A stretch of 64,000 nucleotides of DNA from Chlorokybus atmophyticus (Eukaryota; Streptophyta; Chlorokybophyceae; Chlorokybales; Chlorokybaceae). The translations under genes and the position numbers were made by a program. The notes beneath the pieces are model-generated. The model saw nothing but the letters and a program-made list of their open reading frames with translations, did not search any database and had not been told where the DNA came from. Of this stretch, positions 35,439 through 48,508 are shown in pieces (position 1 is the stretch's first letter; each line of letters opens with the position of its first letter). The stretch spans positions 508,933-572,932 of the forward strand of contig RHPI01001168.1 of the NCBI GenBank assembly GCA_009103225.1. Direction: 5' to 3'.

Positions 35439-36327
35439 TCAATCCCTAGAGCCTTTGGCACCAAACCCCTTCCCAGGCGACATTGACATCGCCTTATCTT
35501 TTCGACCAGCTGCTTTAGCGGCCTTCTCTTCCTCCTCCTTCAGCTTTCGCTGATCCATCGAGTCCGCGATAGTAAGGTATACGACCTGTCATGCGTGGCA
35601 ATCAGTGTAGTCCTGGCCACAGGGCTTGCATTCCGAACAACCCAATCAAGAGCAGAACACCAAACCCCAACAATTACCATGCTAACACTCAATACTGGCT
35701 CTCCTTATGTGCATGCAACCACATATAGAATTGCAAAGCCATATACTCCTGCATTGCGATTTCTGAGTCCATGCATTACAAATGGTGGTAAAGACACAAT
35801 CACCAACAATGTATTTCGATGCAAATGGTGTGAGCAAAGCTGGTGCTGCAAAACAAGAAACAGCCCCATGCAGGCGCAGTTGAGCAGCACTTGTGTCTCA
35901 GCACTCTGACTGCATGCAAGCGACACACACAAGGTACACGGCATCCGCAGCTATACACACGTACCCCAACAGTAAATATGACGAGCGCGCCAATAGCCAC
36001 AATAAACAGGGTGGCCACAAGATTGAGAGGAGGCTCAAACTTCTCAGCCTCCGCCGCAAAGGCCGCGGGACTTACTGAAAGGCTTGGCAGCACCGCGGCG
36101 CCAGCGACCGCAGCTGCATGCCTTTCTTTCCTCCTCCAAGACAGCTTCCCCTCTACCCCAGCCTGACCCTCTGCCCTGACCACCACCGCCTGCCTCCTGT
36201 ACCGCACGGAGACGCACCGCCTGAGAGAAAGCGCCGGTAACTCCCTCTGAAAGACGTCAGCAGCGATGGACAACGGCGGCCTCGCCCGCAGCGACGTTGC
36301 CGCGGACACCGCCACTGCCGCCGCCAT
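35439..36327 (-). CDS. Plastid one-pass thylakoid-type membrane protein, unknown function
   Basis: Two exons, 36327-35965 and 35585-35439, with a GT-AG intron in phase 0, give about 169 residues. The N-terminus MAAAVAVSAATSLRARP with many Arg and Ser is a transit peptide. A hydrophobic Ala-rich stretch ending PAAFAAEAEKF looks like a thylakoid-targeting cleavage region. One membrane segment follows (LVATLFIVAIGALVIFTVGV), then a charged coil (MDQRKLKEEEEKAAKAAGRK) and a Gly-rich end (GKGFGAKG). Length and layout fit small nuclear-encoded photosynthetic membrane proteins, but I cannot assign a subunit. An alternative is an inner-envelope protein. Confidence 0.65.
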
Positions 36328-36806
36328 CGCCTGCAAGAGTGCCCAAGGCAAACGTCAAAGCAAAAATAAGCCCTAAGATGGATTCGGTTTCAGAGCACTA
36401 CAACGGTGCCTTGTTGTTCTATCCGGTTCGCAATCACGAGACGTTGCTTGCGTAGACGCTTCTTAAAGTACTGCTGGCAGTGTTTATCCATTGGCTGACA
36501 GCATGCCGCTTTATGCATGCCGTGCTCCGTTTATTCAACGTGCCATCACGCTGATGTGGCACGACAAGGTTAACCCAGTCACTTTCCGTGCCACTTCACA
36601 GTGAAGGGCTCGAGTCTTAACTGATTTAAGGCCTGTGATGAACCGTTCACCACTGGACAGCGCTGATCTTGGTTATTGTTTGGCCAAGCCACACGCGGCA
36701 TTCAGTGAGTTAACGCATGCGAGCGCTTAACGCTTTTGGTGGCATTGGTTGCTCTGCATGTTGGTGAAGTGGGCGTCGGCGGTGGCGTCGGCGGCAGCGG
36801 TTGGGG

Positions 36807-38804
36807 ATGGTGGCCTTGATGGACATATACGGTGAGAATGAGAACGAGGACGCCGACAAGGAGTACGCCGTGGTGAATAAGCTGGAGCAGGCGTTGGGTT
36901 TGGAGCAGGGTGTGAGAGGGATGGAGCATAGCAGCGGCAGGTTTGTCAGCGCTGCGCAGGTAGCGGAGCAGCGGCGGCGACTTGAGAGCTCTTCTTTCGG
37001 CTCTTCCACAGACAATGACCGTGCCATTGCTGCGCTCCTGCAAGAGGAAATGGGGACGGATTCTCATGGCGCTGGGCCCAGCGGCCGCGTTGGCAGCCAG
37101 AGCGACGCTGAGCTGGCCTCTGTGCTGCAACAAGAAGAGGATCACGCGCACACTGCAGGTAAGCAGACGCCGAGTAGCATAACAGTAACCTCTCAATTCC
37201 AACATTGCCTGAGGATGCCTCAAGCAACGAATTGTGGAGCTTGTGCGAGGGGACTTAGGTTCACCGTACAATTGGTGTTGATTGGCACACTATGGTGCAG
37301 CAGCAGTGGCACTGCTGCAGCAAGTCCCTACTGGTAGCATATCAATGCGTGAATAGATATCCTGCTGGCATACTTAGATACCAAGTAGTGAACTAGAACG
37401 AAAGCTGCGCAGGTAAATGGCGCTGCTGGTGACACTGACCGGCACCAGCTTGGCATCCATGGGTCACATCACTCACAAGCGCATGTTGTTGTTTGCGCAC
37501 ATGCCTGAGGCGTCTGCGCAAGAAACAACTAGACCCTAGTATTGCCCAAGCAGAAGTTGTGTTGCGCTTAGCTACGCTTAGGGTGCTGGTTGGCTATACG
37601 GTGGTATGCTGTCGTGGGTGTGACGGTGCATGCGGTAGACTTTACAGGTAGCTGTAGCTGTAGCTGTAGTCCAGTAGCGTCCAGTAGCGTCAGGATCTGG
37701 TGTTCACGCCGCCTATGCTGACTTGCGCACTGCTGCAGGCTCCCAGCCGGCAATGCCTTCGCAAAGCATGCAGGGCCGAGACTTGGCCATGACCGCTTCC
37801 CTTGCTGGCATTCAGACACAACAGGTATGCCGACGCCAGTTACACTTGCAGCTCTTTGGCGTCATGAGTGAGTTTCACAGCATGCTGCGATTTAGCTAGT
37901 CGTTGAGCTTGGGACATGGCAGTATGCTAACAGCTTTAACTTCTTGCAGCATACGCCGCATGTCAACCTGACATTTCCAACTGCCACTCAAGCAGACATT
38001 GCCGCCCAGCGACTGACCGAAAGGTATGCAGCGCATTGCGCAAAGCATTCAAACCGAGTGCATAGTTGTTATACTCCCATGCAGTTTTCATATAGTTCAT
38101 ACATGGTCTTGATGTTGTTCACATTCATGTCGATTGTGCAGTTCAGGCATGCCATCTTGCACCTTCATTTGCGAGTTGTACTTCTTGAATATTCCTGAAC
38201 ATAGTCACAGAGTTTAGTCTCGCTATAAAATTTGCACAACAAGCTGTGTATGCAATTCCTCATGCAAGTGTGGCGCAGGCTTTACCGCTTCGGTCTACGG
38301 CAGCTGCATATCATCGGGGATGGCAACTGCCAGTTCCGTGCTGTGGCCGACCAGTTGTATCGAAATCAGGAGTTGCATCCGCACGTGCGCGCAGCGGCAA
38401 CCAAGCAGTTGAGGGAGCATCCTGAGTTGTACAGCATGTATGTGCCCGACAGCTACTTCTACTATGTTGTGTGCATGCAACGGCACGGCACTTGGGGAGA
38501 TGCTCTGACACTGCAAGCTATAGCGGATGCGTATGGCATGACTGTGTGCGTGCTGACTTCTTACCAACAAGCCACCACCATCGAAGTCACGCCGCGGAGG
38601 TCGCGGTCGCAGCGCACGCTGTGGCTGAGCTTTTGGGCTGAGGTGCATTACAACTCGCTCTACCCCGCGGCTGATCTTCCATTGGTTGCGGATTACCAGT
38701 CTGCTTATGGCCAGCGTGCGCTGCAGCCCAAGCTGAACAACAACAGAGGTTGGTTGAAAGCGCTGTTCGGGCGGTCTTCAAGGTCGCCAGTCATTTCTGC
38801 TTAG
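36807..38804 (+). CDS. OTU-domain deubiquitinase (plant-type host gene)
   Basis: Exons: 36807-37158, 37739-37824, 37950-38023, 38279-38804, all GT-AG with matching phases, about 345 residues. The start is the first in-frame ATG; MDIYGENENEDADKEY four codons on is also plausible. The N-terminal half is acidic with two related helices (DRAIAALLQEE and DAELASVLQQEE). The OTU domain occupies the last exon: HIIGDGNCQFRAVADQLY with catalytic Asp and Cys (Cys codon 38328-38330), WGDALTLQAIADAYGM, and the His site EVHYNSLYP (His codon 38645-38647). OTU enzymes cleave ubiquitin chains. The full triad region is present. It is distinct from the transposon OTU gene at 26837-29585. Confidence 0.85.
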
Positions 38805-39576
38805 GTCGGGTATTTTGGTAAGTCGTCAGCCAGTTACTGCGTTATTGTACACATTGTATAAAGGTTTTGCGCGGGTCAAGTTATCCAATACAGCTTGTTT
38901 GGCATTTATTAAGGCCTGCTGGCCAGGCCGTTGCCACTGAGATTATGCCCACACAACTATCCTGTGTTGTCTCAGTGCCACTGCACTGGTTGTGTTGTAC
39001 TTACACAGCGTGGCCCACCCGATCTGCGGATCCTTCGCAGTTTTAGGTACTTCACACTGTACGCTTATGTAGCAACTTGTCATGTTGCATTGGCGGCTGC
39101 GCGTGGGTCTGGGGTTGGGATGGTTTTGGCAAGTAAAGTGCAGTTGCAAAATAAGGACCTTGGTTTCGCTCGTAGTACAAGGCATCAACTCTCGTAGCTT
39201 CAAAGTTGAAAAGAAGAAGACGCAGTCACTTCACACTGTACGCTTATGTAACAACTTGTCATGTTGCACTGGCGGCTGTGCGTGGGTCTGGGGTTGGGAT
39301 GGTTTTGGCAAATAAAGTGCAGTTGCAAAATAAGGACCTTGGTTTCGCTCGTATTACAAGGCATCAACTCTCGTAGCTTCAAAGAGTTGAAAAGAAGAAG
39401 ACGCAGTCACAGCTACTGACCACTGACCACTGACATGGTCACAGCTGCTGACCCGGGCGACATGGACGTTACCAGACACCAACAATAGATACACTGATCA
39501 ATGGTCGCTACTTGGAAATGCTACTTCTACTACTACTCTACCCAGCGTCTTGCAGGCCATCCAGCTCTCCCCGCAC
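38805..39576. other. Intergenic DNA with a 180-bp tandem duplication
   Basis: No gene is recognised. About 39049-39409 consists of two near-identical units (listed separately). Confidence 0.5.
39049..39409. repeat. Two-copy tandem duplication, unit about 180 bp
   Basis: The unit beginning ACTTCACACTGTACGCTTAT and ending AAGAAGACGCAGTCAC occurs twice in a row with only a few substitutions and a short insertion. Short open frames in each unit are identical in pattern and not evidently coding. Confidence 0.85.
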
Positions 39577-40959
39577 TCACTTCTTTGGTGGCCTCCTCGG
39601 TCTGAGTGTCCGCTCGGGGGTGCGGAGCCAGATCAGGAAGTTCTCGTAAGTTGGTGCAATGAGCTTGTCTATTTTGGACTTGTTGAAATAACGTTCGCAT
39701 GGGTAGACGTTCCTCCAAGCACAGTTAGCAGCTGTTCAAAGGCATGCTCAACAGCTTATGCAGAGTGGCACCTTGCGATAGGTGGTTCAATAACAGGCCG
39801 CTTGTGTGCAACTTTCCGACCAAATGAAGCAGATGGCTCTGCGCGCAGTGCTCTCAACAGCTGGAGCTTGTTCATATTGCTGTGGGTCCTCACTCCTCGC
39901 GCTTTACACAGTGCATACAGCTCCATTTTGGTAATCTTCTCATACTGCATTGCTGGCAACACGTTACAGTTCAGTTCAGCAGAGGGTACAGTTCAAATCT
40001 AACCTGCCCAACTTACAAACTGTGCAGCTTACCTGCGCGCTGTTCAGCTCCGGTTGTTCGCTGTGTAGCTGAGCTGATGAGCTTGTTTTGCGGACTGACC
40101 AGTTTACCTGCCATGGTTGACAGCAACACGTCACGTCAGCAGCTATGCTGCTCCTAATCTGATCCAATCCAACTTGCAAGCTGGTCAGCTGACCTGCCTG
40201 CAAGTGTTAAGCCATCCAGCTGACTTTTGCTGTTTTGCTGTTCAGCGACCTCCGACCGAGGTTCAGTAGCTCAGCAGCGCATGGCATGCCCTGCCAGCAG
40301 TAGACACGCGAAGCGCTGCTTCTCAGTTGTCCACTACTCTCAAGATGTCCACTGACCAGAGGCGACCATGCGCCCTGCGCCAACGCAAGAACCACCGCCA
40401 GCTTCACAGCTATGCATGCACTGTTTGCCACGACAGTGCCTACTTACATACTGCGGTTGCCGTAGCTCAAGCTCGAAGCGTACGTAGCATTCGTGAAAGC
40501 AGCATTTGCAGCATGCGCATTTGTGTACGTTGTGTAAGTTGACTGAAGACTCGCATGACATCACACTCACATGCCAAATGCGCATTACACGTTATCAGTC
40601 ACTACTCATCAGTCACTACTCAGTCACTTCTCTCACCAACGCGTGATTGCACGCCACTCATCATAGTGCATTAGCATTTCACGCAACCGGTCCTCCTTGT
40701 GAATTCACTCTTGTGTAATGGTGAGCATGAGCATGAGCATGAGCATGGCAAGTATGACACTTACCCGACGCCGTAATGTTGTCAGCTCGACCTCCAGGTA
40801 CTCCACGGCGCCTTGTTCTGCAGAGAGCTCTGTTTGGAGCTGCTGGACGCGCCGCTTGACTGCGGCGATGGTGTACTTGAAGGCGTGGTCCTCCATGATG
40901 ATGTCAATGATGTCGAGCTCCATCCGTAGGATAGAGTCGGCGTACTCCCGCCCAAGGTA
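39577..40959 (-). CDS. Gene with coiled-coil and SAP-like exons, partly resolved
   Basis: Three exons are clear on the minus strand. 40959-40765 is a coiled coil (YLGREYADSILRMELDII, then AVKRRVQQLQTELSAEQGA), open in phase 0 at both ends. 39944-39772 holds ITKMELYALCKARGVRTHSN followed by KLQLLRALR, resembling a SAP-type helix-extended-helix. 39712-39577 is the C-terminus YPCERYFNKSKIDKLIAP ending RPRRPPKK with a stop at 39577. The last two exons join in phase. One or more exons between 39945 and 40764, and the start beyond 40959, were not resolved, so the coiled coil could belong to a separate gene. SAP motifs bind DNA or chromatin. Function unknown. Confidence 0.5.
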
Positions 40960-42364
40960 CTGCAACCCAAACCACCAACACATAAGCGCACGCATGCACC
41001 CGCATGCATGCATGTGGTAGAGCATTCGGAGCCATTAGTAGACAAGGCATAGCATCACACCGCACAGCAAAACAGAATAAACGGCCACAAGCCAAGCACA
41101 AACCCGCACAACCAAGCACAACTTACACAACTACACTATGGGGGGCTGAACTCTATGTGCGTGCAATGGTATGTGCCAAGGTGGATGGCTTGAGCAAGGA
41201 GCAGCAGCTCAGCTACCTGTGTAGCACAGGAGAGAGGCGGAGGAAGAGGTTAGACCCGAGCGACCAGGACTTGACCCGTGGACCAGCCCCCCACTTGGCA
41301 ATGGTGCCGCCAGCGTCTCAAGTATCAGTCTGACCCTGCAAAGAGATTGTACACAACGGCAGCAGGCAATGCCCGCGCCATAAAATATCCGTTGCAGTCA
41401 TGAAATTGCCAATAAGGTCAACAAGCAAAGCACGCAATAGATCACAATACTACAGTGGGCATGTGAAGTAATGCTCCCCACTGTGTTACTCACGGGGTGT
41501 GACAGCGGCAGTGGCAATGCAATGGTACAGATGTCTGAAAGTAGTGTCAAACGCATAACCTGGTCGAGTCCACATCACAGAGCGCATGTTGGTGTGCATG
41601 CATGCATGCATGCACACTAACATGCATGCATGCACATCAACATGCATGGACCCTACCAGCTCGGCTACAGACAGCTCGGCTACAGACCAGCGGCCTTCTT
41701 GCCGCCCCACTCCACCACCAACTGATACCCCGCTGCCCTAGGCCGCAACGTGCCCTAGATTGCAAGGTGCCGAGCACAAAGCGTGGACATAATATATTCT
41801 ATGACAGGTTTCGTGTTCTCCCGGTTGCTCTGCACAATAGTGCATTGCTTTCTTTAGACACTCACAAGCGCGCATGCAGTGGTGCATCGCATGCGCGAAC
41901 TGCGTCCAGAAAACATGCACCATATGACACGTCTAGCCTGCAGACTGTGTATGAGAGCTAATTGTCGTCACTGCCTCTTTATGCATGGCCAGAAGGTTGC
42001 ATGCAAACACCACACGGACTGCTTTCACAGATGACTGGCGTCAGCAATTTGCTCCAATGTCATCATTGATGACAGTGATGACTCATCAACTTACGTTGCT
42101 GCTACTGGAGGACTATGAGATACGTATACTAATAATAATTACAAACAGGAGCACATGTTACAATCACTTGTGTGTAACACTTACACACAACCTATGCACA
42201 GCAAATACACTGTGGGGCACTGAGGGAGCCTTCTGTACACACAGCAAATCCTCCCTGGGCATGCCATTGCCCAATCTTGGGCTGCCTATCATAAGTGCCT
42301 ATGCCTATACCTCCATAGAGGGTGGCTTTCTGATCACCGGTGAGGGGACACGGGCTCTCAAGTG
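40960..42364. other. Intergenic or unresolved 5' region
   Basis: A minus-strand stretch near 41230-41340 and a tandem CAGCTCGGCTACAGA (41659-41690) could be exons of the upstream gene, but phases did not join. TGCATGCATGCA runs occur at about 41598-41640. 41700-42360 shows nothing recognisable. Confidence 0.3.
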
Positions 42365-45300
42365 CTAGCTGGCAGCTCCAGCGCCCTGTAGTAGCCTTCG
42401 GACCAGTTTACGTGCAACAGAAACAATGCCTCCGTTTTCGTGGAAAAGTTCAGCGTTCTTCAATATTTGTTCAATGTCGTGTTTGACAGCGTCCAACTGC
42501 CTGTAGTAATTATTCTTAAGCCTTGCCTCAATCACTTTTAAAGCCATCGGCACGGCCACTTTTGACAAGTAGCCAGGAAGCTGCTTGGGGCGAACTACCT
42601 CTCTGAACCAGTCTTGTTTGCCACCAACACCATAGTATTCAGCCTCCTGAAATTAGAGCACAGGCAGCAAATCAGCTCCACAACCTTCCTTTGCATGCGT
42701 GCAACACGATCGCATGCCTCAGCAACAAGGCGAGTTCACAGTGTCTAAGTTGCATCCAAGCCTCCAGCAAACTCACCTCGTAAATATCTTCTATGGTCGC
42801 CTGCAGGACGCTAACTGCGTTATCGCTGAGGCGCGGAGGCTCCCAGCGTTCTCGCTGATACGTGTACATGTCCCAACAGCACAACCGACCTGACTCAAGC
42901 TCAGCATCTGCTGGTGAAGACTGGTCGGTCTCTGAGTAGTGCAGCTCTTCGTGGTACTTTACAGAAAAGCGATCCCAAGGGCTATCTGGCCATCTTGAGT
43001 CGAATGGGCTTTCCTGAGTAATTGTGGACTTGTACCACTTTTGAGTTCCCTCGTTCACCCACAAAGACCAACATGTGTCCCCGACTTTGAAACCACGCTT
43101 CTGCGCCGCCACATAACGGTTGTGCTCAACAATAAAGTCCGCAAATTCTTTTGTGTCATGGGGCAGCTCAAGTGTGAAGGTCCTTTTATGAAATGGGGAG
43201 GTTGTGTCCAACAACATCAGTGTCAACTGGCAGGCAGCTGTGTCGTCCCCCATCTTTGACAAGACATACTTCAGCTTCGTTACTTTGCAGTGTTCAACCG
43301 GCCGCAGGTCGCCAATGGTCTCTGAAGGTGGGCGCTCAAGATTGTCACGTGAGCTCGCCAGCCAGAGCTCGTGGCCTTGCCTGAAGTAGAACACCTGATC
43401 GCCTAGCTGGGGCACATACTGATTCCTCAATTTGCCATCGCTCAGCAGCCACTCATATGCAGCAGCAGGTCGTTCGTTCTCAACTTCAGACACCCTGACT
43501 TTGCGTTGGCGAGCAGCTGGCCGTTTGGACTTCGACCCTTTTGGTCTCGTGTCTGGTGGATCGGGCATCTTTCCTTTGCCTTTATCCGTGCGTATCAGCC
43601 TTGATGGCTGAGAGCTGAACGGACCAGCGGGCCTTCGAGTTGCAAGACCTGCCTGGCTTCGCGTGCGTCTAACGCCATCGTCCTGAAACGTAAGTGCTGT
43701 TCAGGTGGTGCACAGCTGCCACACTGATGCTGACAGCAATTTATTGGTAGAGAGTGCTATACCATGCATGCGTGACCATCAACATGTACACCAACACATA
43801 AGCCGATGGCTCACCTCATTTGGATCTTGTGTAACAACACCGTCGGCGTCTTCATCCTCTGCACTCTGTTCATCAACCTGCCATACGCAAATTGTATCAA
43901 GTCAAGATCTGTGCAGAGAGCCATTGCAGCAACAGTCCTGAGGCTGTTTTATTATGACATACATAACAATAACGAGGACTGCAGTTCGCATGAAACCCTG
44001 CCACAGTCTAGTACTGCTGCTCACCTCAAGGTCTTCTTGGTCTTCAAGGTCTGAGGCTGAGTTCTCGGTAAAGTCCAGATATTGGCGCGCCTTGCGGTGG
44101 TCCCTGCCAGACACGCTGGCATGGACTGTTCTGTGAGATGGGCCTGCCTCCATTTCTTCAGCTTTGTGAGCATCCCGATTGCGTCGTGACCTCCGCAGTG
44201 TCAAGTCCTTCTGTGCAGATGATATGGGTGATGCATCCTCTTGTGACTGCCTGCGCCGGGACCGTGTTGCCCTGGTATCTGCCTCATGATCTGGTGTCAA
44301 GCCAACATCACCGTTGAGTTCCGCGTAGTTGACGGCTGTCCGCACGCGTGTGTGCATACGGCCCTCACTTCTTGCTTGTCTTCTCTGCGATCTCTGTGAT
44401 TGCTTTTTGGAGGCACGAGCCGTCTGCGGCTGGTCACGTACCCTGGCAAAAGAAGAAAGTAAACGGGCAGCAAACTTACTTTGCTTATTGCCATGTAGAT
44501 GACAATATATGACAGCTATGTCATCCAGCATTGCCTACCGCTTTCGCTTCAGTAAACGACGAGGCCGCAAAGACATGCTGGCAGACACCTGCGCAGCCCT
44601 GTTGCGTGTGAGCCTGCATGCTGGAGTGTCATCTTCATGCGCGGAAGAACTTGAAGCCGACAGCTCTGACCTGCCATGTGCATAACACACTTGGCATGTT
44701 GCCCTCAGATGTGATGGCGCAAATACAGCTTAACATGCCGTTTGCCAATGGAATTGTTGCAGTCAGTTACCTATTACTATCACTGCTTGCAGATCGTCGT
44801 TCTGTATCCACATCGTCATCATCCTCAGCATCCACCTCCGCATTGTAATCCTCGCTATCAGCACCGTCATCACTGGCGACTTGATCAATGGGCGTGACGT
44901 CCACTGAAGCCTGCAAGTCACTCTGCTGAAAAGAGTTGACCAGCAACAAGCGCTCTGCAGCATCACGCTCAGCCGTTCCTGGTGACATCGGGCTTGGTGG
45001 AGTAATCATAGGAAGACCCTCGAGCTGCAGCCGCCTGCTTTGGTAAGCTTGTTGGTACTCGTCCGCGTATGGCACCCCCCAGACGTCAACAAGCAGGTCA
45101 TGCTGCTGGCGAATGTGAGGCGGCTGATTTGTTTGCGCGTCCAGCACATTGCCATGAACGTCCCTGATCAGGTCCATGTAGTCTGAGCTGAAGAACTGAT
45201 CATACTGCGCATGCGCCATCGAGCGTGCAGTGCCAGTAGAGTAGATGAAGATCTGCCCGACTTCATCGGATAGCACGAAAGACATCCCGTCTGGAGAGAA

Positions 45301-48300
45301 ATGTCCGTCCACCAGCTTGTATGGTTCAGGGATCCCTGAACCAACGTCCTGGGGAGAAGCTTCACACTTGAACTCCCGTATCTTGTGCCCTGCTTGCACA
45401 TCCCAGAGAATTGCGAGACCATCGTAGCCGGCACTGAGTGCGATGCGAGCATCGACCGGACTGCTCTCCAGCACAAACACTTGATCTTTGTGTCCTTGCA
45501 GTGTGTGCAGAAGCACGCCCTCCATGGCAGACCACACTCGGATGGAGAAGTCTGCAAACGCACATGCTAGGTTGAGCTGCAGATACACACATCAAGCAGT
45601 AAACAACATGTTGGGTGTACACACATCAAGCAGTAAACAACATGTCATACCACTCATAGCAGCAAGGATGTACTGATCATCAAGGCTCCAGATCGACATG
45701 TTGACAGTGGGCACAGGAGGAGGTCGGCGCATGGGGCCTGCACTGCGTGGGATTGTGGTGATGGGTGTCAAGGTTCGCAGACACTTCCACTTGCTCTTGA
45801 CCTAGGGAGATATTGTCAGCGCGACATCCGGTTTAGTGGTGATAAGAAGCACATACGACTGCGACCATAAAGACTTACCAACGGTCGATCATGCCGTGCA
45901 CGGACCCATATGCGTGCGGAGCCATCCCGAGACGCTGTTACAAGGTTCTCCGAATGGTGGCTGAGCACAAGTTGAAACCGCACGCAAGTCAGCTGACCCC
46001 TTTGGCGAATCACCATATCAATACAACTCACCTGAATTGCACATAATTCACGTCGTTGCGATGGCCTTTCAAGACAGCAATCTCCTGTCCAGTCTGTAGC
46101 AGAGGAGTCTGCCTGGTGTTGAGACCCGCATCTGAAGTTCTCCCCACATACCACACCTGCGCGCAAATTGATGCCAACATACTTTGCATGCTGCCATGTC
46201 CATGAGTCAGGCAGGTACCAAGTCCATAACTGTAGCTCAACACAAACAGCAAATCTTACCCTGGCATGGCAGTCTGTTCCTCCTGTAACAAAATAATGCC
46301 CACTGGCATCCAGGGCGCAGCACAGCACCTGTGGCAATGGCTTGGCTGCACGAGCAGCTGGGGCTGTTTGCACAGGTTCGTCCTCATCATCAACTACCAC
46401 AGTTACTGGTTGTGGAAGCGGCACTGCATATTGCAATGCACATGAGCAATGCGAAGCGGCCAGGCACAATGAGGCAACACAGTCAACGTGCATGACCAAC
46501 CAGCTGGCTGAGGCTGCAGAGGCTGCAACACCAAAGGTTTAGTGGTGTCGTTTAAGTTCCATAGACGGCACGTGCCATCGTCAGAGCACCTGGCCACACA
46601 ACATGCATGATAAACGGATCACACCAAAACCCGTAACATGTCCAAGACAACTTACGAGAAAAGCCGGTATATAGGGTGAGCAGAGCAGAAGGAGATTGCC
46701 GTGACTGGAAGCGTGTGTCCAAGGCATACAGCAGCAGGCACGCCATTGTGGAGCCACCACTGCATCCAACGACGCGTCAAGTAGCAGCTTCTTACCACCA
46801 ACGAACACAGTGAGCAGCGCATGCATCACAATGTGGGATGTACAAGAGTACACCATACTGAAGGCCTCACCACACGGATGGAGTGATCATTTGATGATGA
46901 GGCAACATGTTGGCTGTCAGGGCTTATGGAAAGATCTGTGATGTCTCCCTGCAACCATTCCGTCGTCAGCTGCGGGCCGACAGCTTGCAATGGCAGTCGG
47001 ATAGGTGAGTGTATTAGTATGCAACTTACAGTATGTCCGCGGCAAGAGAACAGCAATAGCCCTGTGACTGCCGACCAGATTTTCACCAAGCGGTCATCTG
47101 AGCCGGTTACTATACGCAAACCTCGCCGGTCAAAGATAGCTGCCAAGCCATGCAAAACGGCTCAGGTTGAAGAAATGTCCAAGGTAGATGCCAAGGCAAG
47201 AAACAATGGAAACGCTACAACATCCCAAGACTCTTATGCCATGCCAACTCACCGCAATACACTGCGTTCTGATGTCCACGGAACTTCCGAAGTTGGTTGA
47301 TGCGCTGACTGGTAATCTGTGGCGGCGCAAATAAGCCTTGCCAGATCCCAGGAGCGGTTGCAGACTTGTGGCGTGCGTTGAAGCCGAGCTCACGAAGGCC
47401 CAACGCTTGCATTATGTTTGCCTTGCGATGCGGGTAATGCAAGTATGAAAGCACGGACGGCCTCTGTTGTGCAGCCTTCTCGCGTTCATCTGCAACAAGC
47501 ACAACTGTATCAACACAAAGCATCACCACAACGACACTGGCGAGAGGATTGTCCCTAGACAGCTTCTGAGCTAAGCTTTAACTCAACAACCAGCTACATT
47601 GACTAAACATTAAAGCTGACGAAGTAATAAACCATCAATGACACATGTGAGATGCACAATCATGCTTGCCTCTGAGCAGTGAAAATGTCCCTGAACCCAA
47701 GATGGTGGAGATTCCTGCTGCAGGTGTGTTGCGGAAAGCGCTCGTGTAGGTTGCGAGCAACTCTTGAAGCAGGCGCTGAACATGGTCACCTCGCAAGTGT
47801 GGGTACCTGCGGACACATGCATTTGCATGCCGTGGCAGTGAAGAGTTGGCCAATTCTCAGACAAGTTGGCGTGCATAAGGGCGTATGCAGTAGCCCCACA
47901 CCCACAATGTTTTGTCTTGGTATTTGACTGGCCCGTGGATGGGATGATGCATGATGCAATCAACACCGATGGCAGTGAAGTTGCAATTGGACGGACTATC
48001 TTTAGGTGCTTTACATAACCAAAAGCAGGCGTTGTATCCATGCAGTCTGGTGAGGCGACACGATCCCCGAAAGATGCAAGCGCAACAGCACATGCTGCAG
48101 CATGCACATGCAACTTCCGTCGATTGATGTCGACAATGGTTGTGCGATCCAACACGACCATCAAGACCAAGCTACTTGCACTCACCTTTGGCGCAGATCG
48201 TCATAAGAAAGCTCATGCGAGCCAGCTGCTCCCGCCTCATCGCTTTGCAAGGCGTAGCGGCGAGGCAGCAGGCAATGGCTGCGGGCTTCCTGCTCAAGCG

Positions 48301-48508
48301 CCTCAGCCGCAGCTTGGCAAGGGCTGTTCTTGAGAAAATGCAAGACGCAAAGGTACAGCTCCGCAGCCTCAACAGCAGGCGGATCAGCGGCGGCTCTGGA
48401 GGAGGAGAGCGGCCCTGACGTGGACGGCGTCGTCACTGTCGTCACCGCCAGAGCTCCTGATGCCGTTGATGGTGGCATCGCCGCTGGCGGCGATGCTGCC
48501 TGCCCCAT
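42365..48508 (-). CDS. BRWD/PHIP-type WD40-repeat and bromodomain chromatin protein
   Basis: A multi-exon minus-strand gene from ATG 48508 to the TAG at 42365. Exon 1 (48508-48186) has the family N-terminal helix [15 protein letters not shown] and LLPRRY. Exon 2 (47806-47670) and exon 3 (47489-47253) follow. The WD40 propeller spans about 47150-45360, with repeats such as [48 protein letters not shown] and [13 protein letters not shown]. The family linker is conserved ([20 protein letters not shown]). Basic/acidic linkers follow. Then comes the cryptic-Tudor region ([30 protein letters not shown]) and a C-terminal bromodomain ([26 protein letters not shown]). These nuclear proteins bind modified histones and act as CUL4-DDB1 adaptors in other species. 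The exon 2 donor is GC. Confidence 0.88.
45585..45650. repeat. Short tandem repeat inside a BRWD intron
   Basis: ACACACATCAAGCAGTAAAC is present twice, about 35 bp apart, between two WD40 exons. Confidence 0.6.

Noticed and set aside
39990-40020. tRNA-like GTTCAAATC sequence
   Set aside because: No acceptor stem or anticodon arm could be built around it, and no tRNA was found elsewhere.
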